64,000 nucleotides of DNA from NCBI RefSeq assembly GCF_001423615.1, contig NZ_LMOU01000001.1, positions 820,539-884,538 of the forward strand. The letters run 5' to 3'. The notes beneath the pieces were generated by a model, which was not told the DNA's origin, made no database searches, and saw nothing but the letters and a program-made list of their open reading frames with translations. This document shows positions 1 through 9,201 of the stretch, in pieces; position 1 is the first letter of the stretch; the number at the start of each line of letters is the position of its first letter. The stretch comes from Microbacterium sp. Leaf159 (lineage in GTDB: Bacteria; Actinomycetota; Actinomycetes; Actinomycetales; Microbacteriaceae). A program made the position numbers and the translations under genes.

Positions 1-2822
1 TTCTCGACCAGCTCAGTGGTCTCGATCTCGTCGCCGATCTGGATGTCGTTGAACTTGCCGAGGCCGATACCGGCCTCGTAGTCCGTGCGCACCTCGGTGA
101 CGTCGTCCTTGAAGCGACGCAGCGACTCGATGGCGAGGCCATCGGCGATCACCACACCGTCGCGGATGACACGAGCCTTGGCGTTTCGCGTGATCGTTCC
201 CGACCGCACGATGACACCGGCGATGTTGCCGAACTTCGAGGAGCGGAACACCTCGCGGATCTCGGCGACACCCGACTGGATCTCTTCGTACTCCGGCTTG
301 AGCATGCCCTTGAGCGAGCTCTCGATCTCGTCGATCGCGTTGTAGATGACCGAGTAGAACCGGATGTCCACGCCTTCACGCTGAGCGCGCTCGCGCGCCT
401 TCGTGTCGGGGCGGACGTTGAAGCCCACGATGATCGCGTTGTCGATCGTCGCGAGGTTGACGTCGGACTCCGTGATCGCACCGACACCGCGGTGGATGAT
501 GCGGAGCTGCACCGAGTCGTCGACCTCGATCTTGAGCAGCGACTCCTCGAGTGCCTCGACGGCACCCGAGACGTCACCCTTGATGATGAGGTTGAGCGAC
601 TCGACCTTGCCCTCTTCGAGAGCACGGGTGAAGTCCTCGAGCGAGATGCGCTTGCGGGCCTTGGCCAGCTGGGCGTTGCGCTCGACCGCTTCACGCTTCT
701 CAGCGATCTGACGGGCCATGCGGTCCTCTTCGGTGACGATGAAGACGTCGCCGGCACGCGGCACGGAGTTCAGACCCTGCACCTGCACCGGACGCGACGG
801 GTAGGCCTCGAGGACCTGCTCGCCGTTCTCGTCCGCCATCGCACGCACACGGCCGTAGGCCGTTCCGGCGACGATCGCGTCTCCGACGCGGAGCGTTCCG
901 GACTGGATCAGCACCGTGGCGACCGAACCGCGACCCTTGTCGAGCTTCGCCTCGATGGCGACACCGCGAGCGGCCTTGTTCGGGTTGGCCGTGAGGTCCA
1001 GACCAGCGTCGGCCGTGAGCAGCACCGCGTCCAGGAGATCCTGGATGCCGGTGTTGGCACGTGCCGACACATCGACGAACATGACGTCTCCGCCATACTC
1101 CTCGGCGACCAGACCGTACTCGGTGAGCTGCTGACGGACCTTGGCCGGGTTGGCGTCGGGCTTGTCGACCTTGTTCACCGCGACCACGATCGGCACGTTC
1201 GCCGCCTGGGCGTGGTTCAGCGCCTCGACCGTCTGCGGCATGATGCCGTCGTCGGCCGCGACGACGAGGATCGCGAGGTCGGTGACCTGCGCTCCACGTG
1301 CACGCATGGCGGTGAACGCCTCGTGACCCGGGGTGTCGATGAAGGTGATGGCACGCTCGATGCCCTCGTGCTCCGTCCACACCTGGTACGCACCGATGTG
1401 CTGCGTGATGCCGCCGGCCTCACCGTCGATGACGTTGGTCTGTCGGATCGCGTCGAGGAGTCGCGTCTTACCGTGGTCGACGTGACCCATGACGGTGACC
1501 ACCGGAGGACGGATCTCGAGGTCGTCCTCGCTCTCCTCCTCGAGCTCCTGCTCGAGGTTGAGACCGAAGCCCTCGAGGAGCTCCTTGTCCTCGTCCTCGG
1601 GCGAGACCATCTGGATCTTGTAGCCGAGCTCGGCACCCAGTACCTCGAACGTCGCCTCGTCCAGCGACTCGGTGGCCGTGGCCATCTCGCCGAGGTTGAA
1701 GAGGATCGTCACGAGGGTTCCGGGCTGGACCGTGTAACCGGTCAGCGTCTCGATCTTGTCGGCGAAGTCCGCGATGGATGCGCCACGGCGCATGCGGATG
1801 ATCTCCCCGTTACCGCGGGTGACGTTGACGCCACCGACGACCGGGGCGCTCCGCATCTCGAATTCCTGCCGCTTCGCCCGCCGCGACTTGCGCTGCTTGC
1901 TCTTGCCGCCGCCCTTGCCGAAGGCACCTGCGGTACCTCCACCGGGGCCACGACCGCGACCGCCACCGCCACCGGGACGACCTGCGAAGCCACCGCCGGG
2001 ACGAGCGCCGGGGCCCGCACCGGGTCCACCGGCACCACCGGGACGACCGGGGCCACCCGGACGCTGCTGGAACGGTGCACCACCGGGACGACCACCCTGA
2101 CCGCCGCGCGGAGCGCCGGGACGGGGGGAACCGGGACGAGGCGCACCCGGACGCGGGGCGCCGGGACGCGGAGCCTGCGGACGCGGGATGTTGCCCGGCG
2201 TCGGGCGCTGGCCCATTCCCTGCGCCGAGGCGAAGGGGTTGTTCCCCGGACGCGGACCGGTGGGACGCTGTCCCATGCCCTGCGCGGTGGAGAACGGGTT
2301 GTTTCCGGGGCGCGGGGCGCCGGGCTTCGGAGCTCCGCCGTCGTTCGACTTCGGAGCCGCGGGGCCGGGGGTCTCCGCCGCCGGAGCAGCAGGCTCGGCC
2401 GGAGCCTCGGCTGCCGGAGCAGCGACAGGCGATTCCGGAGCAGGCGCCGGCTTGGGTCCGGGCTTCGGACCAGGAGTCGGTGCACCGGAACCGGGCTTCG
2501 CAGCACCGGGGGTCGTAGCATCGGGCGTTGCCTCTGCCGACTTCGCACCGGGCTTGGCAGCACCGGGCTTGGCGGCACCGGGCTTGGCTGCACCGGGCTT
2601 GGCTGCAGCAGGCTTCGCTGCGGCAGCGGGTGCCGCATCGCCGGACGACTTCAGCGAGGCGTCCGACTCGATGGCAGCGCGCAGCTTGCGCGCCACCGGA
2701 GGTTCGATGGTCGAAGAGGGGCTCTTGACGAACTCTCCGAGTTCCTTGAGCTTTGCAAGTGCGATCTTGCTGTCGACGCCGAGTTCGGCGGCGATCTCGT
2801 GTACGCGTGGTTTACCAGCCAC
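1..2822 (-). CDS. infB: translation initiation factor IF-2 (3' end cut by window edge)
   Basis: GTPase that places initiator tRNA on the 30S subunit and drives subunit joining. 940 codons are visible; the last readable residues ([18 protein letters not shown]) match the family's C-terminal end, so only a few residues are missing. Order of parts: short IF2_N module (about 1-50); a long Pro/Gly/Ala/Arg linker (about 50-320) with PGAAK repeats near 73-92 and an RG-rich tract near 215-297; second N-domain; G domain near 440-560 with [16 protein letters not shown] and NKVD; then the C-terminal domains. The GTG start at 2822 has AGGAG four bases upstream. It follows ylxR and nusA on the same strand, the usual actinobacterial order. 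A hairpin overlaps its ribosome binding site. Confidence 0.97.
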   Translation of the reverse strand, partial: MAGKPRVHEIAAELGVDSKIALAKLKELGEFVKSPSSTIEPPVARKLRAAIESDASLKSSGDAAPAAAAKPAAAKPGAAKPGAAKPGAAKPGAKSAEATPDATTPGAAKPGSGAPTPGPKPGPKPAPAPESPVAAPAAEAPAEPAAPAAETPGPAAPKSNDGGAPKPGAPRPGNNPFSTAQGMGQRPTGPRPGNNPFASAQGMGQRPTPGNIPRPQAPRPGAPRPGAPRPGSPRPGAPRGGQGGRPGGAPFQQRPGGPGRPGGAGGPGAGPGARPGGGFAGRPGGGGGRGRGPGGGTAGAFGKGGGKSKQRKSRRAKRQEFEMRSAPVVGGVNVTRGNGEIIRMRRGASIADFADKIETLTGYTVQPGTLVTILFNLGEMATATESLDEATFEVLGAELGYKIQMVSPEDEDKELLEGFGLNLEQELEEESEDDLEIRPPVVTVMGHVDHGKTRLLDAIRQTNVIDGEAGGITQHIGAYQVWTEHEGIERAITFIDTPGHEAFTAMRARGAQVTDLAILVVAADDGIMPQTVEALNHAQAANVPIVVAVNKVDKPDANPAKVRQQLTEYGLVAEEYGGDVMFVDVSARANTGIQDLLDAVLLTADAGLDLTANPNKAARGVAIEAKLDKGRGSVATVLIQSGTLRVGDAIVAGTAYGRVRAMADENGEQVLEAYPSRPVQVQGLNSVPRAGDVFIVTEEDRMARQIAEKREAVERNAQLAKARKRISLEDFTRALEEGKVESLNLIIKGDVSGAVEALEESLLKIEVDDSVQLRIIHRGVGAITESDVNLATIDNAIIVGFNVRPDTKARERAQREGVDIRFYSVIYNAIDEIESSLKGMLKPEYEEIQSGVAEIREVFRSSKFGNIAGVIVRSGTITRNAKARVIRDGVVIADGLAIESLRRFKDDVTEVRTDYEAGIGLGKFNDIQIGDEIETTELVE
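2546..2605 (-). repeat. four tandem 15-bp units inside infB
   Basis: Four consecutive 15-bp copies starting caccgggcttggc, with variation only in the last two bases of each unit. They encode PGAAK repeats in the IF-2 linker. A likely site of slippage-driven length variation between strains; the repeats keep the reading frame. Confidence 0.85.
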
Positions 2823-2828
2823 AATTCT

Positions 2829-2857
2829 CCTGTCTGGGGTCGGTCCACCCAGACAGG
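2829..2857 (-). promoter_or_regulatory. hairpin overlapping the infB ribosome binding site
   Basis: In the ylxR-infB gap the minus-strand RNA can form a perfect 10-bp stem, CCTGTCTGGG with CCCAGACAGG, around a 9-base loop. The 3' arm ends inside the infB Shine-Dalgarno: the GG of AGGAG is paired and the remaining AG lies just outside. No T-run follows, so this looks more like a translational control element or RNA processing site than a terminator. Function is inferred. Confidence 0.55.
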
Positions 2858-2917
2858 GCAGACCACTAGTCGCGGACGGGTCTCATTTCGAGCCGTTCAC
2901 TTTGTTTCCATAGCCGT

Positions 2918-3172
2918 TCAGCCTTTGTTTCTTGGTGGGTGCTGTTCGATGTTCCGCGTGTCCAGATCGCTGGAGACGCGCAGTGCTCTTCCGAAAGCCC
3001 GACGCCGCAGAGCGGCATCCATGCATTCCGGTGTCGGATGAACCCACGCGCCTCGCCCCGGCAGGACAGCACGCTCATCGATGATGAGCGTCTCGTTCTG
3101 GGACACCACCCTGAGAAGAGCGGCGCGGGGAGCACGCGTGCGACAACCGACGCACATTCGTACGGGTTCCAT
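2918..3172 (-). CDS. ylxR: YlxR family RNA-binding protein (DUF448)
   Basis: 84-residue protein of the YlxR/DUF448 family, small RNA-binding proteins encoded between nusA and infB in most bacteria; the Bacillus homologue has been reported to act on RNase P. The family signature is present near the start (MCVGCR) followed by a compact basic fold (RGAWVHPTPEC, RRRAFGRALR). The ATG at 3172 is preceded by AGGTG at good spacing. It sits 59 bases after nusA and 95 bases before infB, so co-transcription with both is likely. Confidence 0.93.
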   Translation of the reverse strand: MEPVRMCVGCRTRAPRAALLRVVSQNETLIIDERAVLPGRGAWVHPTPECMDAALRRRAFGRALRVSSDLDTRNIEQHPPRNKG

Positions 3173-3231
3173 CTTACACCTGTGTTCCCGTCCGACTCAC
3201 GCGAGGGGCGCGAGCCGGACGTGACGAGCGG

Positions 3232-4215
3232 TCAGTCCAGGACGCTGTCGGGCTGAATATCGATCTTCGCGCCCGTGAGCTTGGCGGCGAGGCGGGCGTT
3301 CTGCCCCTCCTTGCCGATCGCGAGCGAGAGCTGGTAGTCGGGCACCAGGGCGCGCACGGCCTTGGTGTTCGCGTCGAGGATGAACGCGCTCGTCACCTTG
3401 GCGGGCGAGAGGGCGTTCGCGACGAAGGGCGCGAGTTCCGGATCGAAGTCGACGATGTCGATCTTCTCCCCCGCGAGCTCTTCGGTGACGGCACGGACGC
3501 GACGGCCCATCTCACCGATGCAGGCACCCTTGGCGTTGATGGCCGGGTCGTTGGCCCGAACGGCGATCTTCGTACGGTGGCCGGCCTCGCGGGCCAGCGA
3601 GACGATCTCGACGAGTCCGGCGGCGATCTCGGGGACCTCCAGCGCGAACAGCTTGCGGACGAGCCCAGGGTGCGTACGCGAGACGGTGATCTGTGGCCCC
3701 TTGAGACCCTTCGCGACACTGGTCACGTACACCCGGAGGCGCGACCCGTGCGTGTACTCCTCGCCCGGCACCTGCTCCTCGGGAGGAAGGATCGCCTCGA
3801 CGGCCCCGAGGTCGACGTGGATCATGCGGGGATTCGGGCCCTGCTGGATCACTCCGGCGACGATGTCGCCTTCCTTGTCCTTGAAGTCACCGAGAACGAC
3901 GTCGTCCGCGATGTCGCGCAGACGCTGGCTGATGACCTGCTTGGCGGCGAAGGCCGCGATGCGTCCGAAGTCGTCGGGCGTGGCATCCTCTTCGCCGATG
4001 ATCGCGCCCTCTTCGTCCTTGACGACCTGCAGCACGGCGACGTGCCCGGTCCGACGATCGAGTTCCACGCGAACCCCTTCGGGGGTGGCTCCGTCTGCGG
4101 AGACGTGCTTCGAGTACGCGGTCAGGATGGCCTGTTCGATGATCGAGACGAGTTCATCGAAGGGAATCGCCTTCTCCTTCTCGATCCCACGCAGCAGACT
4201 CAGTTCGATATCCAT
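3232..4215 (-). CDS. nusA: transcription termination/antitermination factor NusA
   Basis: RNA polymerase-associated factor controlling pausing, termination and antitermination. 327 residues, the compact actinobacterial form: N-terminal polymerase-binding domain (about 1-105), S1 domain (about 110-170), and two KH domains (about 180-320, with GEMGRRVRAVTEELAGEKID and LSLAIGKEGQNARLAAKLTG). It lacks the acidic C-terminal repeats of enterobacteria. AGGGAG lies six bases before the ATG. In most bacteria rimP lies directly upstream; here the next gene upstream is a divergent amine oxidase. Confidence 0.97.
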   Translation of the reverse strand: MDIELSLLRGIEKEKAIPFDELVSIIEQAILTAYSKHVSADGATPEGVRVELDRRTGHVAVLQVVKDEEGAIIGEEDATPDDFGRIAAFAAKQVISQRLRDIADDVVLGDFKDKEGDIVAGVIQQGPNPRMIHVDLGAVEAILPPEEQVPGEEYTHGSRLRVYVTSVAKGLKGPQITVSRTHPGLVRKLFALEVPEIAAGLVEIVSLAREAGHRTKIAVRANDPAINAKGACIGEMGRRVRAVTEELAGEKIDIVDFDPELAPFVANALSPAKVTSAFILDANTKAVRALVPDYQLSLAIGKEGQNARLAAKLTGAKIDIQPDSVLD

Positions 4216-4270
4216 GACGGCTCCCTATTCAGCTCTCGTCGCGCGGGTGTGCTCGCACGACATCCGTACC

Positions 4271-4276
4271 ACGATA
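4271..4276 (-). promoter_or_regulatory. putative -10 element for nusA
   Basis: TATCGT on the minus strand, giving a predicted transcript start about 49 bases before the nusA ATG. No convincing -35 is visible. It would give nusA-ylxR-infB its own promoter in the absence of rimP. Confidence 0.4.
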
Positions 4277-4346
4277 CCCTGTGCCCACCGCCCCATGCCA
4301 CGGCGGCCGCCGCAGCGCCGCGGCGCCAGGACCGCAGGAGGACCCA

Positions 4347-5702
4347 GTGACCACGTACGACGCCATCGTCATCGGAGCAGGGATGTCGGGAGTGACGGCC
4401 GCGAGGATGCTCTCCGACGCCGGCGAGAGGGTCCTGGTGCTGGAGGCTCGCGATCGCGTCGGGGGTCGGATGAACACCGACCGGACGGCCGGCTTCCCCG
4501 TAGACCTCGGAGCGTCCTGGGTGCACGGCATCGACGGCTCGCGCCTCTGGGACCTCGTGCAGGCCCTGGACATCCCCACGATCGAGTACACGGTCGGCAG
4601 CTTTCAGGCCGGTGGCCGCCCGATCGAGAACTTCGACGGGAACGGCACGCCGATGGATGCCGCGAGTACGGCGCAGTGGATCGAAGACGTCGCCGCGGCC
4701 GACCGCCTGCTGGTCGAGGAGATCGCCACGTCCTCCCCCGGCGACACGTACCTCGATGTGACCGAGCGGGCGCTCGACCGCTCCGGTTTCGATCCGGAGC
4801 GCATCGACGAGGTCCGCGAGTTCTTCCGACACCGCGTCGAGGAGCAGTGCGGAGCCTGGATCGGCGACCTCGACGCGCACGGACTCGACGAAGACGCCAT
4901 CGACGGCGACGAGGTGATCTTCCCGCGCGGTTACGACGAGATCCCCCGTCGTATCGCCGAGGGGCTCGACATCCGGCTCGAGCACATCGTGACGCGGGTC
5001 GCTCGGACGCCGGACGGGGTCGTCGTCACGACCGACGCCGGCGACTTCTCCGCCCGCAGCGGGCTGGTCACGGTGCCGCTCGGCGTGCTCAAGGCCGGTT
5101 CGATCGACTTCAGCCCACCCCTGCCCGACGCCGTCACGGGTCCCGTCGAGCGTCTCGGCATGGGCGTCTTCAACAAGATCTTCATCCAGTTCCCGGAGCG
5201 CTTCTGGGACGAGGAGAGCTATGTGATCCGAGCGCTCGGCGAGGCCGGGGAGCACTGGCACTCCTGGTACGACGTGTCGGCGGTCAGCGGGCTGCCCACC
5301 CTCCTCACCTTCGCCGCCGGCCCGTTCGGACGTCGGATGCAGGAACTCGCCGACGAGGAGATCGTCGCAGACGTGCTCGGCGCGCTGCGCACGCTGTACG
5401 GCGACGCCGTCGGGGCGCCCACAGCGCACTGGATCACCCGCTGGGGACACGATCCGTTCTCGAACGGGTCGTACTCGCACCTGGCTGTCGGGTCATCGCA
5501 TCACGACCACGACGACGCGGCCGGCCCCGTCGACGGAGTGCTGCACTTCGCGGGCGAGGCCACCTGGGGCGATGAGCCCGCCACGGTGGGGGCCGCCTAC
5601 TACTCAGGCCACCGCGCGGCCGAACGCATCCTCGGGCACGAGGTCGATCTCGCCTCGTTCGCGGCAGGGATCAGAGCGCGGGAGCAGAATCCAGCGAGTT
5701 GA
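4347..5702 (+). CDS. FAD-dependent amine oxidase family protein
   Basis: 451-residue flavoprotein of the monoamine/polyamine oxidase family. The N-terminus has the FAD-binding fold (VIGAGMSGVTAARMLSDAG, then VLEARDRVGGRM), and the C-terminus has the second FAD motif (HFAGEATWGDEPATVGAAYY). Such enzymes oxidise primary or secondary amines to aldehydes with release of H2O2; polyamine oxidase is the best guess, but the substrate cannot be read from sequence. The reading frame is open further upstream, but AGGAGG five bases before the GTG at 4347 and the position of the nucleotide-binding motif fix this start. Its 3' end overlaps the convergent LOG-family gene by 32 bases. Confidence 0.88.
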   Translation: MTTYDAIVIGAGMSGVTAARMLSDAGERVLVLEARDRVGGRMNTDRTAGFPVDLGASWVHGIDGSRLWDLVQALDIPTIEYTVGSFQAGGRPIENFDGNGTPMDAASTAQWIEDVAAADRLLVEEIATSSPGDTYLDVTERALDRSGFDPERIDEVREFFRHRVEEQCGAWIGDLDAHGLDEDAIDGDEVIFPRGYDEIPRRIAEGLDIRLEHIVTRVARTPDGVVVTTDAGDFSARSGLVTVPLGVLKAGSIDFSPPLPDAVTGPVERLGMGVFNKIFIQFPERFWDEESYVIRALGEAGEHWHSWYDVSAVSGLPTLLTFAAGPFGRRMQELADEEIVADVLGALRTLYGDAVGAPTAHWITRWGHDPFSNGSYSHLAVGSSHHDHDDAAGPVDGVLHFAGEATWGDEPATVGAAYYSGHRAAERILGHEVDLASFAAGIRAREQNPAS

Positions 5703-6711
5703 TCGCACCGATCAGACGGAACAGGTTGCCGACCTGGCGCTGATCGAGGTGAAGCGCGAGCCGAGGCAGGTGCAGCACGTCGTCGTCGGCGACCTCGGGC
5801 GACCGGGGCGCGGATCGCTCGATACGGCCGCTCACCAGCATCCCGGCGAACTGCTCGTTCAGACGATCGAGCTCGGTATCTGTCGGTTCGGTGCGGAGGC
5901 GGAGCACCAGGGTGTCCCCCACCCAGCGCAGCGAATCGTAGTTGCGCCAGAAGCCGGCGATCACCGCGGCCGCCGACTCGACCGAGTCCGTGATGACGAC
6001 ACGGTCGAAGTCGCCTTCGGAGATCACACCGGTCGGCGCGAGATCCTCGTCGATGAAGCGCTTGAGCCCGTTCCAGAACGTACCGCCGGGTTCGTCGAGC
6101 AGCACGATGGGCGTCGGCTCGGCCTTGCCCGTCTGCTGCAGAGTCAGGAGCTCGAACATCTCGTCCAGAGTGCCGAATCCGCCCGGAAGGCAGATGAAGC
6201 CGATGGACTCCTTGATGAGCATGAGCTTGCGGGTGAAGAAGTACTTCATCGCGACGACATGGTCGCTTCCCGCGACGAGGCTGTTCGCCTTCTCCTCGAA
6301 CGGCAGCCGGATCGAGACGCCCAACGAGAGCGCAGGACCCGCGCCTTCAGCCGCCGCCTGCATGATTCCGGGGCCGGCGCCCGTCACGACCATCCAGCCG
6401 TCCGCGGCGAGAGCCTCAGCGACGGCTCGCGCCTGGACGTAGAGCGGATCGTCCTGCCGCGTGCGGGCCGATCCGAAGACGGTGACCTTCGGCACTCCCT
6501 CGAAAGGCGCGAAAAGCCGAAAGGCGTCGCGCATCTCGGCCAGCGCCGCGGACGCGATCTTGAGGTCGAGCCTGTTGGTGCCGTCCTCGCCCAGCAGGAT
6601 CGCCGTACGCATCATGCGCATCACCAGACGCCGATCGGTCTTGACGCCGGCCTCGTCCAGCACGGCGTTGATCTCGGAGCTCAGCGATTCCGGCAGCGGT
6701 TCCTCGGTCAT
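5671..6711 (-). CDS. LOG family protein (TIGR00730 / lysine decarboxylase-like fold)
   Basis: 346-residue protein with a Rossmann-type LOG domain at about 70-250. The signature PGGFGTLDE is intact, with the preceding GAGPGIMQAAAEGA nucleotide-binding stretch. LOG proteins are often annotated as lysine decarboxylases, but characterised members are cytokinin riboside 5'-monophosphate phosphoribohydrolases or nucleotide-5'-monophosphate nucleosidases. The N-terminal 70 and C-terminal 95 residues lie outside the core. The C-terminal coding end overlaps the convergent amine oxidase by 32 bases. Confidence 0.85.
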   Translation of the reverse strand: MTEEPLPESLSSEINAVLDEAGVKTDRRLVMRMMRTAILLGEDGTNRLDLKIASAALAEMRDAFRLFAPFEGVPKVTVFGSARTRQDDPLYVQARAVAEALAADGWMVVTGAGPGIMQAAAEGAGPALSLGVSIRLPFEEKANSLVAGSDHVVAMKYFFTRKLMLIKESIGFICLPGGFGTLDEMFELLTLQQTGKAEPTPIVLLDEPGGTFWNGLKRFIDEDLAPTGVISEGDFDRVVITDSVESAAAVIAGFWRNYDSLRWVGDTLVLRLRTEPTDTELDRLNEQFAGMLVSGRIERSAPRSPEVADDDVLHLPRLALHLDQRQVGNLFRLIGAINSLDSAPAL

Positions 6712-6829
6712 GTCTCCAGACTGTCACGCGTGGCCTGACGCATGTGCGGCGCAACGCCGCTCGCGATCATGTGGCGCTCTTCCTGTCAATCCCCGTGCCT
6801 CGCGGTCACACGAGTACGAAGCTGTCGAC

Positions 6830-7333
6830 ATGACAGAGATCACTGGACCTGAAGCCCTGGCCCGAGTCGCCGAGCTCGTGGAGGACATCGACTTCACGAT
6901 GCTGACGACGACAGACGACGACGGCAATCTCGTGAGCCGCCCCATGTCGACGCGGCAGATGGACGACGCCGGCGACATCTGGTTCTTCACTGCGGAAGAC
7001 ACCGAGAAGGTCGACGAAGCACGCAAGCACCACGACGTCGGATTGTCGTACTGCGATGCCAAGGGGATGCGCTACGTCTCGGTCGCAGGCAAAGCGACGA
7101 TCGTGCACGACCGCGCGAAGATGGAGGAGCTCTACTCCCCCTCGCTGGAGATCTGGTTCGCGGACGGCCTCGACACCCCCGGAATCGCCCTGCTCAAGGT
7201 GACACCGACCGTGAGCGAGTTCTGGGAGCCCGCGAAGGGGAAGATCGCCATGGCAGCGGGCGCACTGAAGTCGCTCGTCACCAAGGACACACCCGATGAC
7301 GACATCATGAACCACGGGCACATCGTCTGCTGA
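6830..7333 (+). CDS. pyridoxamine 5'-phosphate oxidase-fold (general stress protein 26-like) protein
   Basis: 167 residues with the split-barrel flavin-binding fold. The pattern ANGxLVSRPMSTxQ-DxxGDIWFFT of general stress protein 26-like proteins is clear (LVSRPMSTRQMDDAGDIWFF). Family members bind FMN, FAD or F420; the cofactor here is undetermined and a role in PLP synthesis is unlikely. The frame is open upstream, but the ATG at 6830 starts right at the domain; no good Shine-Dalgarno is visible. Single gene between two minus-strand genes. Confidence 0.82.
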   Translation: MTEITGPEALARVAELVEDIDFTMLTTTDDDGNLVSRPMSTRQMDDAGDIWFFTAEDTEKVDEARKHHDVGLSYCDAKGMRYVSVAGKATIVHDRAKMEELYSPSLEIWFADGLDTPGIALLKVTPTVSEFWEPAKGKIAMAAGALKSLVTKDTPDDDIMNHGHIVC

Positions 7334-7355
7334 CGCCCGACTCGCTCATGAGAAC

Positions 7356-7385
7356 GCCGCGCACCCCGGAATGGGGATGCGCGGC
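7356..7385. terminator. shared terminator hairpin between convergent genes
   Basis: GCCGCGCACCCC pairs with GGGGATGCGCGGC (11-12 bp with one bulged A) around a short loop, in the 68-base gap between the stress protein gene and the end of proS. It can act in both directions. Confidence 0.75.
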
Positions 7386-7401
7386 ATTCTGATGACGGCG
7401 A

Positions 7402-9159
7402 TCAGCGCCGGCTGAGCCTTTCGATGGCCTCGGCCACCGACACGGCGTCGCGCTCACCGGTGCTGCGATCCCACAGCTCGACCTGGCCCTCGGCGGCGCC
7501 GCGGCCCACGATGACGATCTTCGGAACGCCGACGAGCTCGGCGTCGCCGAACTTGACTCCGGGCGAGACCTTCGGGCGGTCGTCGTAGAGCACGTCGAGC
7601 CCCGCGGACTCCAGCTGCGCCGACAGGTCGGCTGCGACGTCGAATGCGACCTGGTCGCGGCCTGCGGCGACGACCTGCACGTCGAACGGGGCGACGGATG
7701 CGGGCCAGATGAGCCCCTTCGCATCGTTGTTCAGCTCAGCGATGATCGCCAGGATGCGCGTCACGCCGATGCCGTACGACCCCATCGTGACGGTGACGAG
7801 CTTGCCGTTCTCGTTCAGCACCTTGAGTCCGAGCGCTTCCGCATATTTGCGACCCAGCTGGAACACGTGGCCGATCTCCATACCGCGTGCGAGCTCGACC
7901 GGACCGGAGCCGTCAGGAGCCGGATCGCCCGCGCGGACGTTGGCGATCTCGACGATGCCGTCGGCGAAGAAGTCACGCCCTGCGACGACCGAATGCGCGT
8001 GCTTCTCGTCCAGGTTCGCACCGGTGATCCAGCTCGTCCCCTCGCTCACACGGGGGTCGACCAGGTAGCGGATGCCGGTAGCCGATTCCTCGCCGAGCAC
8101 AGCCCCCGTGGGTGACCAGGGGCCGATGTAGCCCTTGACGAGCAGCGGATTCTTCTCGAAGTCGTCTGCCGTGGCGGTCTCGACCTCTGCGGGCGCGAAC
8201 GCGACCTCGGCCCGCTTCTCATCGACCTCGCGGTCGCCGGGGATGCCGACGACGACGAGCTCACGGGTGCCGTCGAGGTGCGTGAGGGCGAGCACGACGT
8301 TCTTGAGCGTGTCCGCTGCGGTGTAGTCGCCGTCCAGGTGCGCGTTCGAGTGCGCGACGAGAGTCTCGATCGTGGGCGTGTCCGGCGAGTCGAAGATCAC
8401 CGGTGTCGCATCCGCGTCGAACGCGATCGCGTCGGGTACTGCGGTCGTGAACGCCTCCACATTGGCGGCGTATCCGCCGCCGCTGCGGACGAACGTGTCC
8501 TCGCCGACGGGAGTCGGGTGCAGGAATTCCTCGCTCCGCGAGCCTCCCATCGCTCCGGCATCCGCCTGGACGATGACGTACTCGAGGCCCAGGCGCTGGA
8601 AGATGCGCTCGTAGGCATCGCGCTGAGCCTGGTAGCTGACGTCGAGGCCCTCATCGGACGAATCGAACGAGTAGGCGTCCTTCATCGTGAACTCGCGTCC
8701 GCGAAGCAGACCTGCCCGGGGACGGGCCTCATCGCGGTACTTGTCCTGGATCTGGTAGAGCGTGAGGGGAAGGTCCTTGTACGACGAGTACAGGTCCTTC
8801 ACGAGCAGCGTGAAGGCTTCCTCGTGCGTCGGGGCGAGCAGGTAGTCGCCGCCCTTGCGGTCCTGGAGACGGAACAGCAGGTCGCCGTACTCGTCCCACC
8901 GCCCGGTCGCCTCATACGACTCGCGCGGCATCAGAGCCGGGAAGTGCACCTCCTGCGCGCCTGCTGCGGCCATCTCCTCGCGGACGACGGTCTCGATCTT
9001 GGCCTTCACGCGGAGCCCCAGCGGGAGCCACGCGAAGATGCCGGCAGCCTGCGGTCGGATGTACCCGGCGCGGATCAGCAGCTTGTGGCTCGCGACCTCT
9101 GCGCCTGCAGGGTCTTCACGGAGCGTGCGGAGGAAGAATTTCGAAAGACGAGTGACCAC
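7402..9159 (-). CDS. proS: prolyl-tRNA synthetase
   Basis: Charges tRNA-Pro with proline. 585 residues, the bacterial type with a class II core interrupted by an editing (INS) domain. Class II motifs: [15 protein letters not shown] near motif 1, the motif 2 region [20 protein letters not shown], and motif 3 [10 protein letters not shown]; the anticodon-binding domain closes the protein. The GTG at 9159 has no Shine-Dalgarno, but a -10 hexamer lies six bases upstream, which suggests a leaderless message. The first 12 coding bases form one arm of a perfect inverted repeat. Confidence 0.97.
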   Translation of the reverse strand: MVTRLSKFFLRTLREDPAGAEVASHKLLIRAGYIRPQAAGIFAWLPLGLRVKAKIETVVREEMAAAGAQEVHFPALMPRESYEATGRWDEYGDLLFRLQDRKGGDYLLAPTHEEAFTLLVKDLYSSYKDLPLTLYQIQDKYRDEARPRAGLLRGREFTMKDAYSFDSSDEGLDVSYQAQRDAYERIFQRLGLEYVIVQADAGAMGGSRSEEFLHPTPVGEDTFVRSGGGYAANVEAFTTAVPDAIAFDADATPVIFDSPDTPTIETLVAHSNAHLDGDYTAADTLKNVVLALTHLDGTRELVVVGIPGDREVDEKRAEVAFAPAEVETATADDFEKNPLLVKGYIGPWSPTGAVLGEESATGIRYLVDPRVSEGTSWITGANLDEKHAHSVVAGRDFFADGIVEIANVRAGDPAPDGSGPVELARGMEIGHVFQLGRKYAEALGLKVLNENGKLVTVTMGSYGIGVTRILAIIAELNNDAKGLIWPASVAPFDVQVVAAGRDQVAFDVAADLSAQLESAGLDVLYDDRPKVSPGVKFGDAELVGVPKIVIVGRGAAEGQVELWDRSTGERDAVSVAEAIERLSRR

Positions 9160-9190
9160 GGGGCAAGTCTACTGACCGGTGGTCACTCGT
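9148..9190 (-). repeat. 12-bp inverted repeat spanning the proS start codon
   Basis: ACGAGTGACCAC (9148-9159) and GTGGTCACTCGT (9179-9190) are perfect inverted copies with a 19-base spacer. In a transcript reading from the upstream isocitrate-lyase-like gene the proS GTG would be buried in a 12-bp stem, followed by CTTT. In a transcript started at the -10 inside the spacer the stem cannot form. Confidence 0.7.
9166..9171 (-). promoter_or_regulatory. -10 element giving a leaderless proS transcript
   Basis: TAGACT on the minus strand followed by six bases and then the proS GTG, so transcription would start at or next to the start codon. -35 not recognisable. Confidence 0.55.
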
Positions 9191-9201
9191 TTCCCGATGC
9201 G

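Noticed and set aside
492..3041. Long open frame (849 codons) on the plus strand across infB
   Set aside because: Antisense shadow of infB; Asp/Glu/Arg/Leu-rich nonsense composition typical of high-GC antisense frames, no domain, no ribosome binding site.
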